Shown here piece by piece: positions 46,033 to 55,415 of a DNA stretch of 64,000 bases (position 1 is the stretch's first letter; every line of letters begins with the position of its first letter). Location: NCBI RefSeq assembly GCF_013128195.2, contig NZ_CP053452.2:4898001-4962000 (forward strand). Reading direction: 5' to 3'. Below the pieces are notes generated by a model. It was not told where the DNA came from. It ran no database searches and saw only the letters and a program-made list of their open reading frames with translations. A program made the translations under genes and the position numbers. Source of the stretch: Frigoriglobus tundricola (lineage in GTDB: Bacteria > Planctomycetota > Planctomycetia > Gemmatales > Gemmataceae).

Positions 46033-46420
46033 CGGTATTACCCCGGCAAATAATTTTATCATTAACCTGATGCGCAATAGTTTACTTTTGGATGGAGGAA
46101 GTAGCTCATCACATGTTTGGGTAGCATCAGGAGCTTGTGCATGAAGCGTTGGATTCGCGAGCGCAGGGTTTTGCTCGTGTCGGGCAAGCCGGCGTCATGC
46201 ACCTGCCCCTTCAGGTCGTTGTTGAGATACTCGTCGGGGTTCAATTCGGGACTGTACCGGGGCAGATAAAACACGGCGAGCCGATCCTCATGCTGTTGGA
46301 CCCAAGCGACGACCGCATCCTTGGCGTGGGCGGGCAAGTTGTCCGTACACGACCGGCGAACGGCGTCATTGACAGGTAAGGTAAGTTCGATGGCATCCGT
46401 TTTCCCTGGAGGATGCCGCT

Positions 46421-46768
46421 GTGCCTGCTGTCCCTGCTGCCTCTCGCCGTGACCCGGCCGCCACCCGTCGCCGGTGGGCCGAACGACTCGAACGGTTCCG
46501 CCGGTCGGGGCAGACGATCGCTCAGTTCTGTGCCGCCGAGGGCGTCTCACCGCCGTCCTTTTATGTGTGGCGGCGAACCCTCGCGGACCACGCCCCATCA
46601 CCCGTACCGGTCACTCCGACGCTCGTCCCCATCCGCCTGACCCCGTCGCCCGCCGGACCGCCGATCGAGGTGGTGTTCCCGTCGGGAACCGTCCTGCGGT
46701 TCCCGGTCGATGCCCGACCGGAGGTCATCGCCGCCCTCGTGCATGCGGTGGAGGGGCGCCCGTGCTGA
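46421..46768 (+). CDS. tnpA: IS66 accessory protein TnpA (OrfA)
   Basis: 115 residues, GTG start with GGAGGA 8 bases upstream. The N-terminal half is a helix-turn-helix of the IS66 OrfA type (WAERLERFRRSGQTIAQFCAAEGVSPPSFYVWRRTL); the C-terminal half is a short beta part (PIEVVFPSGTVLRFPVDA). Its function in transposition is not fully understood, but it is needed by three-gene IS66 elements. Its last bases overlap the start of tnpB. Confidence 0.85.
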   Translation: MPAVPAASRRDPAATRRRWAERLERFRRSGQTIAQFCAAEGVSPPSFYVWRRTLADHAPSPVPVTPTLVPIRLTPSPAGPPIEVVFPSGTVLRFPVDARPEVIAALVHAVEGRPC

Positions 46769-47139
46769 GCATTCCACCCACCACCCAGCTCTGGTACGGC
46801 GGGGCCGTCGATCTGCGCCTCGGGTTCGACGGCCTGTACCGCCACGTCCAATCCACGCTTCAGGCCGATCCCTTGAGCGGGCATCTGTTCATTTTCACCA
46901 ATCGCTCGGCCAACCGGCTCAAGGCCCTGTACTGGACCCGCCACGGGCTCTGCTTGTGGTGCCAGCGACTCGAGCGCGGGCGGTACCACTTCCCCACCCC
47001 GACCGACCGCAAACTCGAACTCACCGCCACCGAGTTCGCCATGATCCTCGACGGCATCGACTACTCGTCGGCCAAACGTTTCACCCGTTATTGTCGCCCG
47101 AAAGCGTCCGAATCCGACTTGCGCACCCGCACGTCCTGA
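46762..47139 (+). CDS. tnpB: IS66 accessory protein TnpB (OrfB)
   Basis: 125 residues from GTG 46762, overlapping the tnpA stop by 7 bases. The typical IS66 OrfB pattern is present: QLWYGGAVDLRLGFDGLYRHV, DPLSGHLFIFTNRSANRLKALYWTRHGLCLWCQRLERGRY, and FAMILDGID. This is the IS66 Orf2 protein and not the Cas12-like TnpB of IS200/IS605 elements. It works with TnpA and TnpC in transposition. Confidence 0.9.
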   Translation: MLSIPPTTQLWYGGAVDLRLGFDGLYRHVQSTLQADPLSGHLFIFTNRSANRLKALYWTRHGLCLWCQRLERGRYHFPTPTDRKLELTATEFAMILDGIDYSSAKRFTRYCRPKASESDLRTRTS

Positions 47140-47152
47140 CCCATCTTTCGGC

Positions 47153-48709
47153 ATGGACTCCGACGCCCCGCTGCCGACCGACGTGCTGACCCTCCAAGGG
47201 ATGGTGCGTGCCCTCCAGGCCGAAAACGCCGACCTCCGCACGCAGCTCCAACGCCAGGCCGAGCAGTTCCAACGGACCATCGACGACCTGCGTGCCGAGG
47301 TCGCGGCCTTGAAGGCGAAGTTGGACCGGGCCACGACGCACCGGTTCGGCCGGCGGTCCGAACGCACACCGAAGCCACCGAAGGTCCCCGGCGACGGACC
47401 CGCGAAGCGGCGCCACGACCACGGCCGTTCGCCACTCCCGGCGCACCTCGAACGCCGCGACACGGTCCTCGATCTGACCCCCGACGAGCGCCGCTGCTCG
47501 GGCTGTGGTGGCGACCGCGTGTGCATCGGCCAGACCCAGACCGAGCAACTCGATTGCGACCCGACCCCGTACTTCGTGCGGCGCACGATCCGCAAGACGT
47601 ACGCGTGCCAACAGTGCCCCCCGACGGTCCGGGCCGAGGACCGGATCCGGACCGCCACGCCGAGTACCGTCGGACCGATCGACAAGGGACTGTGTGGTCC
47701 GGGCTTGTTGGCCGAGGTTCTCGTCGGGAAGTTCCTCGACCACCTGCCGCTGCACCGCCAAGTCGCCCGGATCGGGCGCGCGGGGGTGACGGTGTCCGAG
47801 AGTACCTTGGGCGATTGGGTGAAACAGTCCGCGGTGTTACTGACGTCGCTGTACCAGTTGATGCTCGAGCGGGTGCGCACGTGTCCGGTCCTCTGGTCCG
47901 ATGACACCCGCTCGCGGTTCGCCCAGCCCGGTGAGCGAACGATGCCGCACGGCCACTTCTGGGTGGGGATCGGAGATCCGACGGCCCCGTACACGGCGTT
48001 CCACTTCACGACCGGTTACGACGCCGCGAGCGGACCGGACCAGTTCTTAGGCGGCTTCCGGGGCCACGTGCATGCCGATTGCCTCGCACAGTACAACGGC
48101 CTGTTCGCCGCCGGAGCCAAGCACGTCGCCTGTTGGTCCCACGCGCGCCGCAAGTTCCTCGGCGCCGGGGACCCCGGGGCCAAGGCGGTCGAACGCATCA
48201 ACCGGTTGTACCACATCGAGCACACGCTTCCGGCGCCGGACTCACCGGAGCACATCGTCGCCCGTCGCGCGACGCGGCAAGCAAGGGCGCTCCCGATCCT
48301 GAACGACCTGAAGGCGTGGCTCGACGCGGCACTCGGGACGGCGTTGCCCAAGTCGGCCCTGGGGGCCGCGATCCGGTACGTGGCGAATCACTGGGCCGCG
48401 TTCGTCCGGTACACCGAGGACGGGCGACTCTCGATCGATAATAACCTGAGCGAGCGAACGCTCCGGCTGATCGCCGTGGGTCGGAGCAATTGGAAGTTCG
48501 TGGGCAGTGCGAAGGCCGGTGCGCACGCCGCGGTTCACTTCTCGGTGGTGGGCACGTGTCGGCACTTGGGTCTCGATGCGACGGCATACCTGCGTGAGGT
48601 TCTTCCGGCCCTTCATGCGTTGGGCGAGAAGCCGACGGCGGACCAACTCGCACCTCTTCTGCCCGACGTGTGGGCGAAGCGTCAACAATCCCGACTCCTC
48701 GTCGCGTAA
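47153..48709 (+). CDS. tnpC: IS66 transposase TnpC
   Basis: 518 residues. The leucine-rich N-terminal helix (LTLQGMVRALQAENADLRTQLQRQAEQF), a zinc finger (CSGCGGD...CQQC), VLVGKFLDHLPLHRQVARIGRAGV, and the DDE residues in VLWSDDTRS, HADCLAQYNGLFAAG and NNLSERTLRLIAVGRSNW are all present. A C-terminal domain ends near EVLPALHALGEKPTADQLAPLLPDVW. It starts 13 bp after tnpB, is full length, and has no lesions. Confidence 0.93.
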   Translation: MDSDAPLPTDVLTLQGMVRALQAENADLRTQLQRQAEQFQRTIDDLRAEVAALKAKLDRATTHRFGRRSERTPKPPKVPGDGPAKRRHDHGRSPLPAHLERRDTVLDLTPDERRCSGCGGDRVCIGQTQTEQLDCDPTPYFVRRTIRKTYACQQCPPTVRAEDRIRTATPSTVGPIDKGLCGPGLLAEVLVGKFLDHLPLHRQVARIGRAGVTVSESTLGDWVKQSAVLLTSLYQLMLERVRTCPVLWSDDTRSRFAQPGERTMPHGHFWVGIGDPTAPYTAFHFTTGYDAASGPDQFLGGFRGHVHADCLAQYNGLFAAGAKHVACWSHARRKFLGAGDPGAKAVERINRLYHIEHTLPAPDSPEHIVARRATRQARALPILNDLKAWLDAALGTALPKSALGAAIRYVANHWAAFVRYTEDGRLSIDNNLSERTLRLIAVGRSNWKFVGSAKAGAHAAVHFSVVGTCRHLGLDATAYLREVLPALHALGEKPTADQLAPLLPDVWAKRQQSRLLVA

Positions 48710-49731
48710 GCCCATCCCACACCGAACCCCGCCGATCCCGGCTGTCGCTCACCGACCGTCTTTGGCCGGGTGTGTACAGTTGTCCACGATCACGAAGATC
48801 GTACCCGGCACGGTCGTCAGCAACTGCTTCAGGAACGTGATGAACCGCTCGGCCGTCATCGTGCCGGAATACGTCAGGAACCGCACATCGCCCGTGTTAC
48901 TGATCCCGGAGACCATGTTCATCCGGATGTGCGGATCGGGAACCTCGATCGTCGCCCGTTAGCCCTCGCGGGCGTACCCGTAACCGGGATACGCGTCGGC
49001 GGCCGTCCCGGTCTCATCGCACCAGAACATGGTGGCCCGTTCCGCCCGAGCCAGCTTTTCAATGGCCGGATACGTCTGCTCGAGCCACTCACGCACCTCG
49101 TCGGGATCTTGCTTGCGGGCGTGGCGGGACGGCTTCTTGGCCGTATAGCCCCAGCGCCGCAAGTATTCCCCCACGGTGCGAATCGGCACCCGGAGCCCGT
49201 ACTCGTTGAGGATCAGGTCGCGAACCGCGCGACGGTTCCACACGGGCGCGGCGATCCCCAGATCCGACGGGCTCTTGGTGTCGAGCAGTAGTTGCAGGTG
49301 GGCCCCTTGCTCGTCGGAGAGGGTGCGCCCGGTTCCCACCGGTCGCCCGGTGCGCTCCTGGGGCAGGGCCTGCAGCCCACCCGCCGTGTAGGCCGTCCAC
49401 CAGCGCGACACGGTTTCACCCGCGACACCCAGCAACCGGGCCACATCGGCTTGCGAGAACCCGGACTCGATCCCGTGCAACGCGCGCAGGCGCAACGCCT
49501 GCAGGACTTCGTCGGACAGCCCACGAGAATCCGGCAATGTGATCGCCATGACGCAGCCGCTCAGCGGACGATGGTGAGACCGATCGGGGCCACTACGAGG
49601 CCCCTTTTATGTTACACCTTGAGCAACTTCCTTGCCGAGGTAATAGTGCCCTAACAGATACCTGGAGACAGTGCAATATATTAGACTGGCAATCAGGGGC
49701 TTGTTATTCATGGAAGCAAAGGAGGGTTCCC

Positions 49732-50604
49732 ATGACTGATTCGACCTCAACAACTTCCAGGACGTTTCTCATCACTGGCGTCAGTTCCGGATTCGGCCGG
49801 GCGTTCGCCGAAGCGGCTCTCGCGGCCGGCCATACCGTCGTTGGCACGGTTCGTTCCCAGGACACCCTTGCAGCCTTCGAGACCCTTGCTCCGAGGCGAG
49901 CCAAGGGCGTGTTGCTGGACATCACCGAGTTCGACAGAGTCGGCCCGATCGTTGCCGAGGTGGAGCGCGAAGTCGGGCCGATTGATGTGCTGGTGAACAA
50001 CGCGGGATATGGACACGAGGGGACGGTAGAGGAATCCCCGTTGGACGAGTTGCGCCGACAGTTCGATGCGAACGTGTTTGGCGCCGTGGCGGTCATCAAG
50101 GCCGTGTTGCCGGGAATGCGCCAACGGCGATCCGGCAGGATCATCAATGTGACCTCGATGGGCGGCTTCATCACCATGCCCGGAATCGCGTATTACTGTG
50201 GCAGCAAGTTCGCACTGGAAGGAATCTCCGAAGTGCTGGCGGCTGAGGTGAAAGGGTTTGGAATCCACGTGACGGCACTAGCACCGGGGTCCTTTCGCAC
50301 CGATTGGGCCGGCCGGTCGATGGTCCGATCCGGGCGCTCCATCGCGGATTATGACGCTCTATTCGATCCGATTCGTCAAGCACGGCTGGAGAAAAGTGGA
50401 CGGCAGGCGGGTGATCCGCGGCGGGCGGCGCAGGTGCTACTCCAGCTAGTGGCCGACGAGAACCCGCCGGTACACCTCCTGCTCGGCAACGATGCGGTCG
50501 ATCTGGTGCAAGCCAAACTCGACAATCTGCGTAAGGAGATTGCGAAATGGGAAGCCATTTCTCGATCGACGGATTATGCGGGGTCGCATGGAAAAAAAGA
50601 GTAA
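49732..50604 (+). CDS. Short-chain dehydrogenase/reductase (SDR)
   Basis: 290 residues from ATG 49732, with AAAGGAGGG upstream. The Rossmann NAD(P) motif is TGVSSGFGRAFAEAA, the NNAG motif is VLVNNAGYGHEG, and the catalytic Ser-Tyr-Lys set lies in NVTSMGGF...YYCGSKFALEGISE. This is a classical SDR with a C-terminal substrate part. The substrate is not predictable. It was probably controlled by the LysR gene on the other side of the IS nest, and the IS insertions now separate it from that operator region. Confidence 0.92.
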   Translation: MTDSTSTTSRTFLITGVSSGFGRAFAEAALAAGHTVVGTVRSQDTLAAFETLAPRRAKGVLLDITEFDRVGPIVAEVEREVGPIDVLVNNAGYGHEGTVEESPLDELRRQFDANVFGAVAVIKAVLPGMRQRRSGRIINVTSMGGFITMPGIAYYCGSKFALEGISEVLAAEVKGFGIHVTALAPGSFRTDWAGRSMVRSGRSIADYDALFDPIRQARLEKSGRQAGDPRRAAQVLLQLVADENPPVHLLLGNDAVDLVQAKLDNLRKEIAKWEAISRSTDYAGSHGKKE

Positions 50605-51268
50605 AACCATGCCAAACAAGCGGAGTTAAGAACTGGCGGATCCCGGCCCCCGGCGATGAGTTCGGCGATCAGATCGGGGTGCCTGGTACCTTTGGCAGGC
50701 AGTTGCGGAATGAGGAAAGACTACCAAAATCTGGCACTGTAGCAGCAAGAGTGCGTCGATTCGGCCCGCCGAGGCGCGAAGGCCAGACCTACCCCCCCGG
50801 CCCCCCTCCCTGAAGGGAGGGGTGAACGCGCGCGACACCTCCTCCGATTCCGCGGAGGCGACGGCGTTCTGAAGGTATTGCTCCCCTCTCTTTCCCCGGC
50901 CCGCGAGAAGCTCCACTGACAGGGCCGGGGAGAGAGTGGAGGGGTTGGGGGTGGGTTCTTCGCCGGGGCGCCGGAAAACGAAGCCCAACCCGGTCTACCC
51001 GGCACCGACCTCCCTCACGCTTGGTGCTAAAGTCTCGGTTTTTCGGCCGTTCTTACACGCCGCTGATGCTCGTCAAATACTCGATTTCGAGCGAGGCAAG
51101 TCGGGGTGCGAGGCGAACCTATAGGGTTACGCTCGGACCCCGAACGTCTCGCTACGAAGCTCTCGTGCTCTCGCCCAGAGACCGCCCAACGAGTTGACAG
51201 AACTGTTATGCTCGCACCCCGAGTGAGACGCGAACTCGGACCGAGGTAGCAGAAAACGCTTCGGGCCG
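50605..51268. other. Intergenic region with two hairpin-forming repeats
   Basis: 664 bp with no convincing gene. CCCCTCCC (50803-50810) pairs with GGGAGGGG (50815-50822). A longer imperfect pair follows, centred on CCCCGGCCC (about 50896) and GGGCCGGGG (about 50923), and the text around it looks like a dispersed intergenic repeat. The right edge of the transferred LysR/SDR segment probably lies here. Confidence 0.45.
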
Positions 51269-54200
51269 TCAGCGTTCGGCCGGCACGCGTTTCAGCTTGT
51301 CCTCGAGCGCGGCAGCGAGTTGGTCCGGATCGTCCACCTTGGCCACGATCTTCCCGGCCGGGTCGAGCAGCCAGTACGCCGGCACGCCGGACACCCCGGC
51401 CGCGCCGCCCGCGCCGAGCCGGCCCTGCGCCCAGGGCAGGTCGAGCCCCTTCAGCGCGGCCCGCCAAGCCGCGGGGTCTTCATCGAGCGACAACGAGAGC
51501 GTGGCCAGCCCGCGGGCAGCGAACCGCTCGTGCAACTTCTTCAGTGCCGGTAACTGCTTCTTGCACGGCGCGCACCAGCTCTCCCAGAAATGCACCACCG
51601 TGTATTTGTCGCGACAGTCGGCGAGCGTCCCGTCCTTGCCGTCGGCGCGCTGGAACGAGAGCGCCGGTTCGTCCCCGACCGCCGGGACGGCCTCGACCTC
51701 GGCCGTGACTTCGGGCACCTTCAACTCTCCGCGGGCCGCGTCGGCCGCTGTCACCGTCACCCGCACCACCCGACGGGCCAACGGGTCGATCAGGCACCCG
51801 CTCGGCTTCGCGTACACCGCGACCGCCAGATCGTACTCCCCGGCCGGCACCCCGCTGACCCGGAACGTGCCGTCGGGCGCCAGTTTCACGAACCAACTCG
51901 AAAGAGTGCTCAGGTACACGAGGCCCTCGGTGGTCTGGCGCCAGGAGTCGCGCCAGCCCTTCCGGGCGTCGAACCCCGCGGCGGCGACCTCCGGCGGCGG
52001 GGCGATGCCCGGCTCCCGGCGCACCAGATAGTTCAGCGAGTACGTGCAATCGAGATCGGCCGGAACCGTGCCGGTCAGTTTCACCTTCCCGGTGAGAGTC
52101 GCCCCGCCGGAGCCCAGGTTCAGCTCGATTCGCTCCCCCGGCTGGAGATCGAGCGGCGCACTCGGTCCGGAGCGGAAGCCCTTATCCTTCCACGGCCCGA
52201 GGTGGACCCGAACGCTGACCGCACCGGGCGGGACGCGCGGAAACTCGAACCGACCGTCCGCGTCGGTGGTGGCTTGGAGGCCGAACTCAACGCACGGTCG
52301 GGTCAGGTCAAGAACGCGGACCGGAGACGCGAACACCGTGGCTCCGCGGACCGGCTTCCCGCCGTCGCTGAACGCCCCACGGACCGCGCCCCACGGCCGC
52401 AGCTTCAGGGCGCCGGCGTCGGCCCGGTCGGCCGGGAATTCGGCGAGCGCGAACCCGGCGTCCGTCCGGGCGATCACCGCCCACGGCTCTCCCGGGTCGG
52501 GGAACTCGAAGCGGCCGGAGGCGTCGGTGAACGCGCGGTGGTTATCATCCCTGGAGAGGCGAACCTGTTCGGTCGGGGTGGCGAGGAGAACTTCCGCCTT
52601 CCGCGCCGGCTTACCAGCGGCATCGACGACCACACCCGTGATCGGTCGGCTCGGCGTCAGGCGGAAGTCCTGCTTGCGGCCCGCGTCCTCCCCGACCCGG
52701 AACTCCGGTCCGTCCTGCGTGCGGTAGCCCGGTGCCTCGATCCGGAGCCGGAGGGAAATGTCGGTCCGGCGGGCCAGGAACTCCAATCGACCGGCTTTCC
52801 CGGCGACCGCGTGGTATCGCTCGGTGGCCAGGAAGTCTTTCCTGAATACGTCTACCGGGATGACGGTGAAATTCGGGATCGGCTTCCCCGTTAATGCATC
52901 GGTCACGGTCCCGATGACCCGGTGTTCGGCCGTGAGCGTCACTGTGCGATCCGTCGCGCCGGCGGTGACGTCCATCTCGAGGGTGGCGAAGCCCTTCGCG
53001 GAGATCCGTATCTTCACCGGCTCCGCCGGGGCCGCGCGCCACTCCCAGACGCCGCCTGCGTCGGCCCGACCGGGAATACCGGTGTCCGGCACCTTGGGGT
53101 GGTTCGGGTTGCGGCCCGAGTAGATCGACTCACTCCCCTGCCACTTCAGGAGTTCGACAGAGGCCGAGGGGACCGGCTTGCCGCCGGCATCGACGAACCG
53201 GAGGCGGACCGGTTGGCCCTTAGCCATGCGAACGTCCTGGTTCGGGAGGTCGGACTTGAGATCGAGTTTCCGGAACTGCGGTGCCCAGCCGGGGGCGATG
53301 ACCGTGAGGGACGTTTTCCCCGGGGCCAGCGCCGGCAGCCGGAACCGTCCGTCGGCGTCGGTTGAGAAGGTGCTCGTTGTGTGCCCGCTGTAAGGATCGT
53401 CGCCGTGAATCACGATCGCATCCTTGATCGGCTTGCCGTCGGGGTCGGTTACCGTCCCGCGGACAACGACGCCGGCTTTCAGCGTAAGTGTCGCGGTGCC
53501 CTTCCGTAGTTCCCCGGTCGTGATCTCGGCTTTGCGGGCCGTTCGAGCCCAGCGGCCGGACACATAGTCCGGGTGAGTTACCAGGAGACTCAACTCCGCG
53601 TCCGCGTGGTCCGGGACGTTTTCGATGCACCACCGGCCCTCGGCGTCCGCCGTGGCGGCGTCGCTCCCCCACGCCAGTGCATAGGCGTAATGGAGGCGAC
53701 CGTCGCTTCGGGCGGGCTTGGGGTCATTCGTAAGTTGGACCCAGACTTTCGCCCCGGCCACCGGATTGCCCTTCTCGTCCAGGATGCGCCCGCCAGCGGT
53801 GACGGCGGTCTCCAGCCGGAACGTGTATTCGGCCGGCACGCCCTTCGCACCCGCCAGTTCGCCCTGCTCCCAGCTCGCGTGGAGGGTAACGAACGGCTTC
53901 TTCCCGGCCCAGAGACGCAGGGTGGTGAAGGTCTTCGGTAGCTCCACTCGGGCGACGCCCGCGGCATCGGTCTCGATGTCGCGGGTGGCCTTGAAGTCCT
54001 CCTCGTCGGTCCAGATACTCGCCAGGACGTTCGCCCCCGGCAGCGGCTTGCCCTCGGGGCCCAGGACGACCACCCGCATCACCCCGGCCGCTGCCGGTGC
54101 GGCGGGCGGGGCGGGCGGTTGGTCCGGGGCCGACTTCGGTACCGTCGGAATTGGTGGATCGTCTCCGGTGCTGGACGCCACCGCACCGGCGGTCGCGAGG

Positions 54201-55030
54201 AGACCGCCGAGGAGCAGCACGCCCAGTGCGGCCTTGACCTTGTTCACGCCTGTCATTCCGATCCCCTGGTGAACGAGTTGACCGACCCGAGCGGAAACCA
54301 CACCGTCCGCCGCGTTCCCGTTCGCGAGGGCCTGCGCGGCGTGTGACGTTCGTTTGGCGAGTTCGCCGGGCAGCGCTGCGGCCGTACCGCCGGCCACGAG
54401 TGTGCCGAGGAGGGCAACGGAGAGGCCGAGCCCGCGCCGACCCAGGGCGTCGTGAAGCCGGTCGCGGCCCCGTTCCAGACGCTTCTTGAGTGCGGACGGG
54501 GAGCAGCCCAGACATTCGGCCGCTTCGTCGCGCGTCCGTCCCTCCAGGTAGCACAGCACGAGCGGCGCGCGGAGCGGTTCGGGCAGAGCGAGCAGTTCTT
54601 CGTCGAGGACGGCAAGAAGTTCCTGTCCCGTGAGTTCGGCAAGCGGGTTCGCCGGGGACCGGGTAACGGCTCGCCTCTCGCGGCGGGTGCGCCGGGTTGC
54701 GGACTGTCGGGTCTTGAGCGCCAGGAGGTGAACGGTCTGGTAGAGCCAGCTCGCGACCGAGGGCTGCCACCGTTGGGACGCCGCTTTCTGGGCCAGGAGC
54801 GCGAACGCCGCCTGGAACACGTCCTCGGCGTCGTGGGCGTTGCCGAGAACCCGCCGGCCGGTGGCGAGAACCATTGGCCCGTGGCGCCGGAGCAGGGCAT
54901 CGAACGCCGCTTCGTCCCGCCGGTCGGCGAACCGGTGGAGCAGTTCCCGGTCCGGGACAGCGGGATCGATCGCGCGGGTCACCAGTCGGCACACGTGTTG
55001 CCGGTCGATTCCGGCGCTCGGTCGTGTCAT
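51269..55030 (-). CDS. ECF sigma factor fused to carboxypeptidase-regulatory-like repeats and a C-terminal TlpA-type thioredoxin
   Basis: 1253 residues from ATG 55030. Region 2 (about 35-95: LLRRHGPMVLATGRRVLGNAHDAEDVFQAAFALLAQKA) and region 4 (about 135-195: LPEPLRAPLVLCYLEGRTRDEAAECLGCSPSALKKRLERGR) are a planctomycete ECF sigma factor. A TM helix follows at about 270-290 (VKAALGVLLLGGLLATAGAVA). The next ~750 residues are repeated Ig-like CarboxypepD_reg domains (GTVTDPDGKPIKDAIVIHGDD, GVVVDAAGKPARKAEVLLATP). The last ~150 are thioredoxin-like with CAPC in FWESWCAPCKKQLPALKKL. One chain would place RNA polymerase binding inside and redox chemistry outside. Confidence 0.88.
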   Translation of the reverse strand: MTRPSAGIDRQHVCRLVTRAIDPAVPDRELLHRFADRRDEAAFDALLRRHGPMVLATGRRVLGNAHDAEDVFQAAFALLAQKAASQRWQPSVASWLYQTVHLLALKTRQSATRRTRRERRAVTRSPANPLAELTGQELLAVLDEELLALPEPLRAPLVLCYLEGRTRDEAAECLGCSPSALKKRLERGRDRLHDALGRRGLGLSVALLGTLVAGGTAAALPGELAKRTSHAAQALANGNAADGVVSARVGQLVHQGIGMTGVNKVKAALGVLLLGGLLATAGAVASSTGDDPPIPTVPKSAPDQPPAPPAAPAAAGVMRVVVLGPEGKPLPGANVLASIWTDEEDFKATRDIETDAAGVARVELPKTFTTLRLWAGKKPFVTLHASWEQGELAGAKGVPAEYTFRLETAVTAGGRILDEKGNPVAGAKVWVQLTNDPKPARSDGRLHYAYALAWGSDAATADAEGRWCIENVPDHADAELSLLVTHPDYVSGRWARTARKAEITTGELRKGTATLTLKAGVVVRGTVTDPDGKPIKDAIVIHGDDPYSGHTTSTFSTDADGRFRLPALAPGKTSLTVIAPGWAPQFRKLDLKSDLPNQDVRMAKGQPVRLRFVDAGGKPVPSASVELLKWQGSESIYSGRNPNHPKVPDTGIPGRADAGGVWEWRAAPAEPVKIRISAKGFATLEMDVTAGATDRTVTLTAEHRVIGTVTDALTGKPIPNFTVIPVDVFRKDFLATERYHAVAGKAGRLEFLARRTDISLRLRIEAPGYRTQDGPEFRVGEDAGRKQDFRLTPSRPITGVVVDAAGKPARKAEVLLATPTEQVRLSRDDNHRAFTDASGRFEFPDPGEPWAVIARTDAGFALAEFPADRADAGALKLRPWGAVRGAFSDGGKPVRGATVFASPVRVLDLTRPCVEFGLQATTDADGRFEFPRVPPGAVSVRVHLGPWKDKGFRSGPSAPLDLQPGERIELNLGSGGATLTGKVKLTGTVPADLDCTYSLNYLVRREPGIAPPPEVAAAGFDARKGWRDSWRQTTEGLVYLSTLSSWFVKLAPDGTFRVSGVPAGEYDLAVAVYAKPSGCLIDPLARRVVRVTVTAADAARGELKVPEVTAEVEAVPAVGDEPALSFQRADGKDGTLADCRDKYTVVHFWESWCAPCKKQLPALKKLHERFAARGLATLSLSLDEDPAAWRAALKGLDLPWAQGRLGAGGAAGVSGVPAYWLLDPAGKIVAKVDDPDQLAAALEDKLKRVPAER

Positions 55031-55247
55031 TGTTACGGTCCCGTTCGGGTGAGCCGAAACTCTCCTTCGGTACCGGTGTAATTCCCGCCGACGCCGAATC
55101 GGCTCCCGGGAGTTTCCAAATTCGGCCAATGAGGACGGCCGGCGTCACTCGGTCCACTTCGGAATGGCCCCGGTGCGTCGGGTCCTGACCGATCGTTTAG
55201 CGGCTTACCTCATCCGACACTTCACGCTCGATGGAGTTAAAGACCAG

Positions 55248-55328
55248 CGGACAAAACTGTTGTGGTGCAGGCGTCTCGCCTGCATCGCTTGTGCAAGCGA
55301 GACGCCTGCACCACAACAGTTTTGTCCG
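55248..55328. repeat. Perfect 32-bp-arm inverted repeat
   Basis: Bases 55248-55279 are the exact reverse complement of 55297-55328 around a 17-nt spacer. The arms contain the GCAGGCGTCTCGC motif. It lies 88 nt downstream of the ATPase-HflK gene (minus strand) and upstream of the sigma-thioredoxin gene. It is either a transcript-end hairpin or a dispersed palindromic element. The rest of 55031-55415 shows nothing else. Confidence 0.75.
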
Positions 55329-55415
55329 GCAGTCCCAATAGAGTTGCGGCCGGGAGCGGGCGTGCCGCCGACTCCAATCAACACGCTCGGGACCGCTCAT
55401 TGTCAGCGATTCTTG

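Larger units (their letters stand above)
46345..48777 (+). mobile_element. Complete IS66-family element (tnpA-tnpB-tnpC)
   Basis: It begins GTACACGACCGGCG and, read from the right end inward, GTACACACCCGGCC. It is flanked by a perfect 8-bp repeat, AGTTGTCC, at 46337-46344 and 48778-48785, which are copies of one site inside the IS630 transposase gene. It is 2433 bp with three genes in the standard order, all open. It is likely functional. Confidence 0.93.
46062..49549 (-). pseudogene. IS630-family transposase gene split by IS66 and carrying a stop codon
   Basis: The 5' part (49549 to 48778) encodes the HTH region (SGFSQADVARLLGVAGETVSRWW) and FWCDETGTAADAYPGYGYAREG, then an in-frame TAA at 48959-48961, most simply a CAA-to-TAA change. 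The same frame continues RATIEVPDPHIRMNMVSGIS up to the IS66. The 3' part (46344 to 46062) resumes with DNLPAHAKDAVVAWVQQHED and ends with SPELNPDEYLNNDLK. Removing the IS66 and one target copy restores a single frame. Its element ends were not identified. Confidence 0.85.

Noticed and set aside
46762..47139. TnpB as an RNA-guided nuclease (IS200/IS605 type)
   Set aside because: The sequence is the short IS66 Orf2 protein, which shares only the name.
45001..49620. Direct repeat TGTTACACCTT at 45001-45011 and 49610-49620 as possible island borders
   Set aside because: Eleven bases repeated over this distance are expected by chance in so large a sequence, and the right copy lies in an IS flank.
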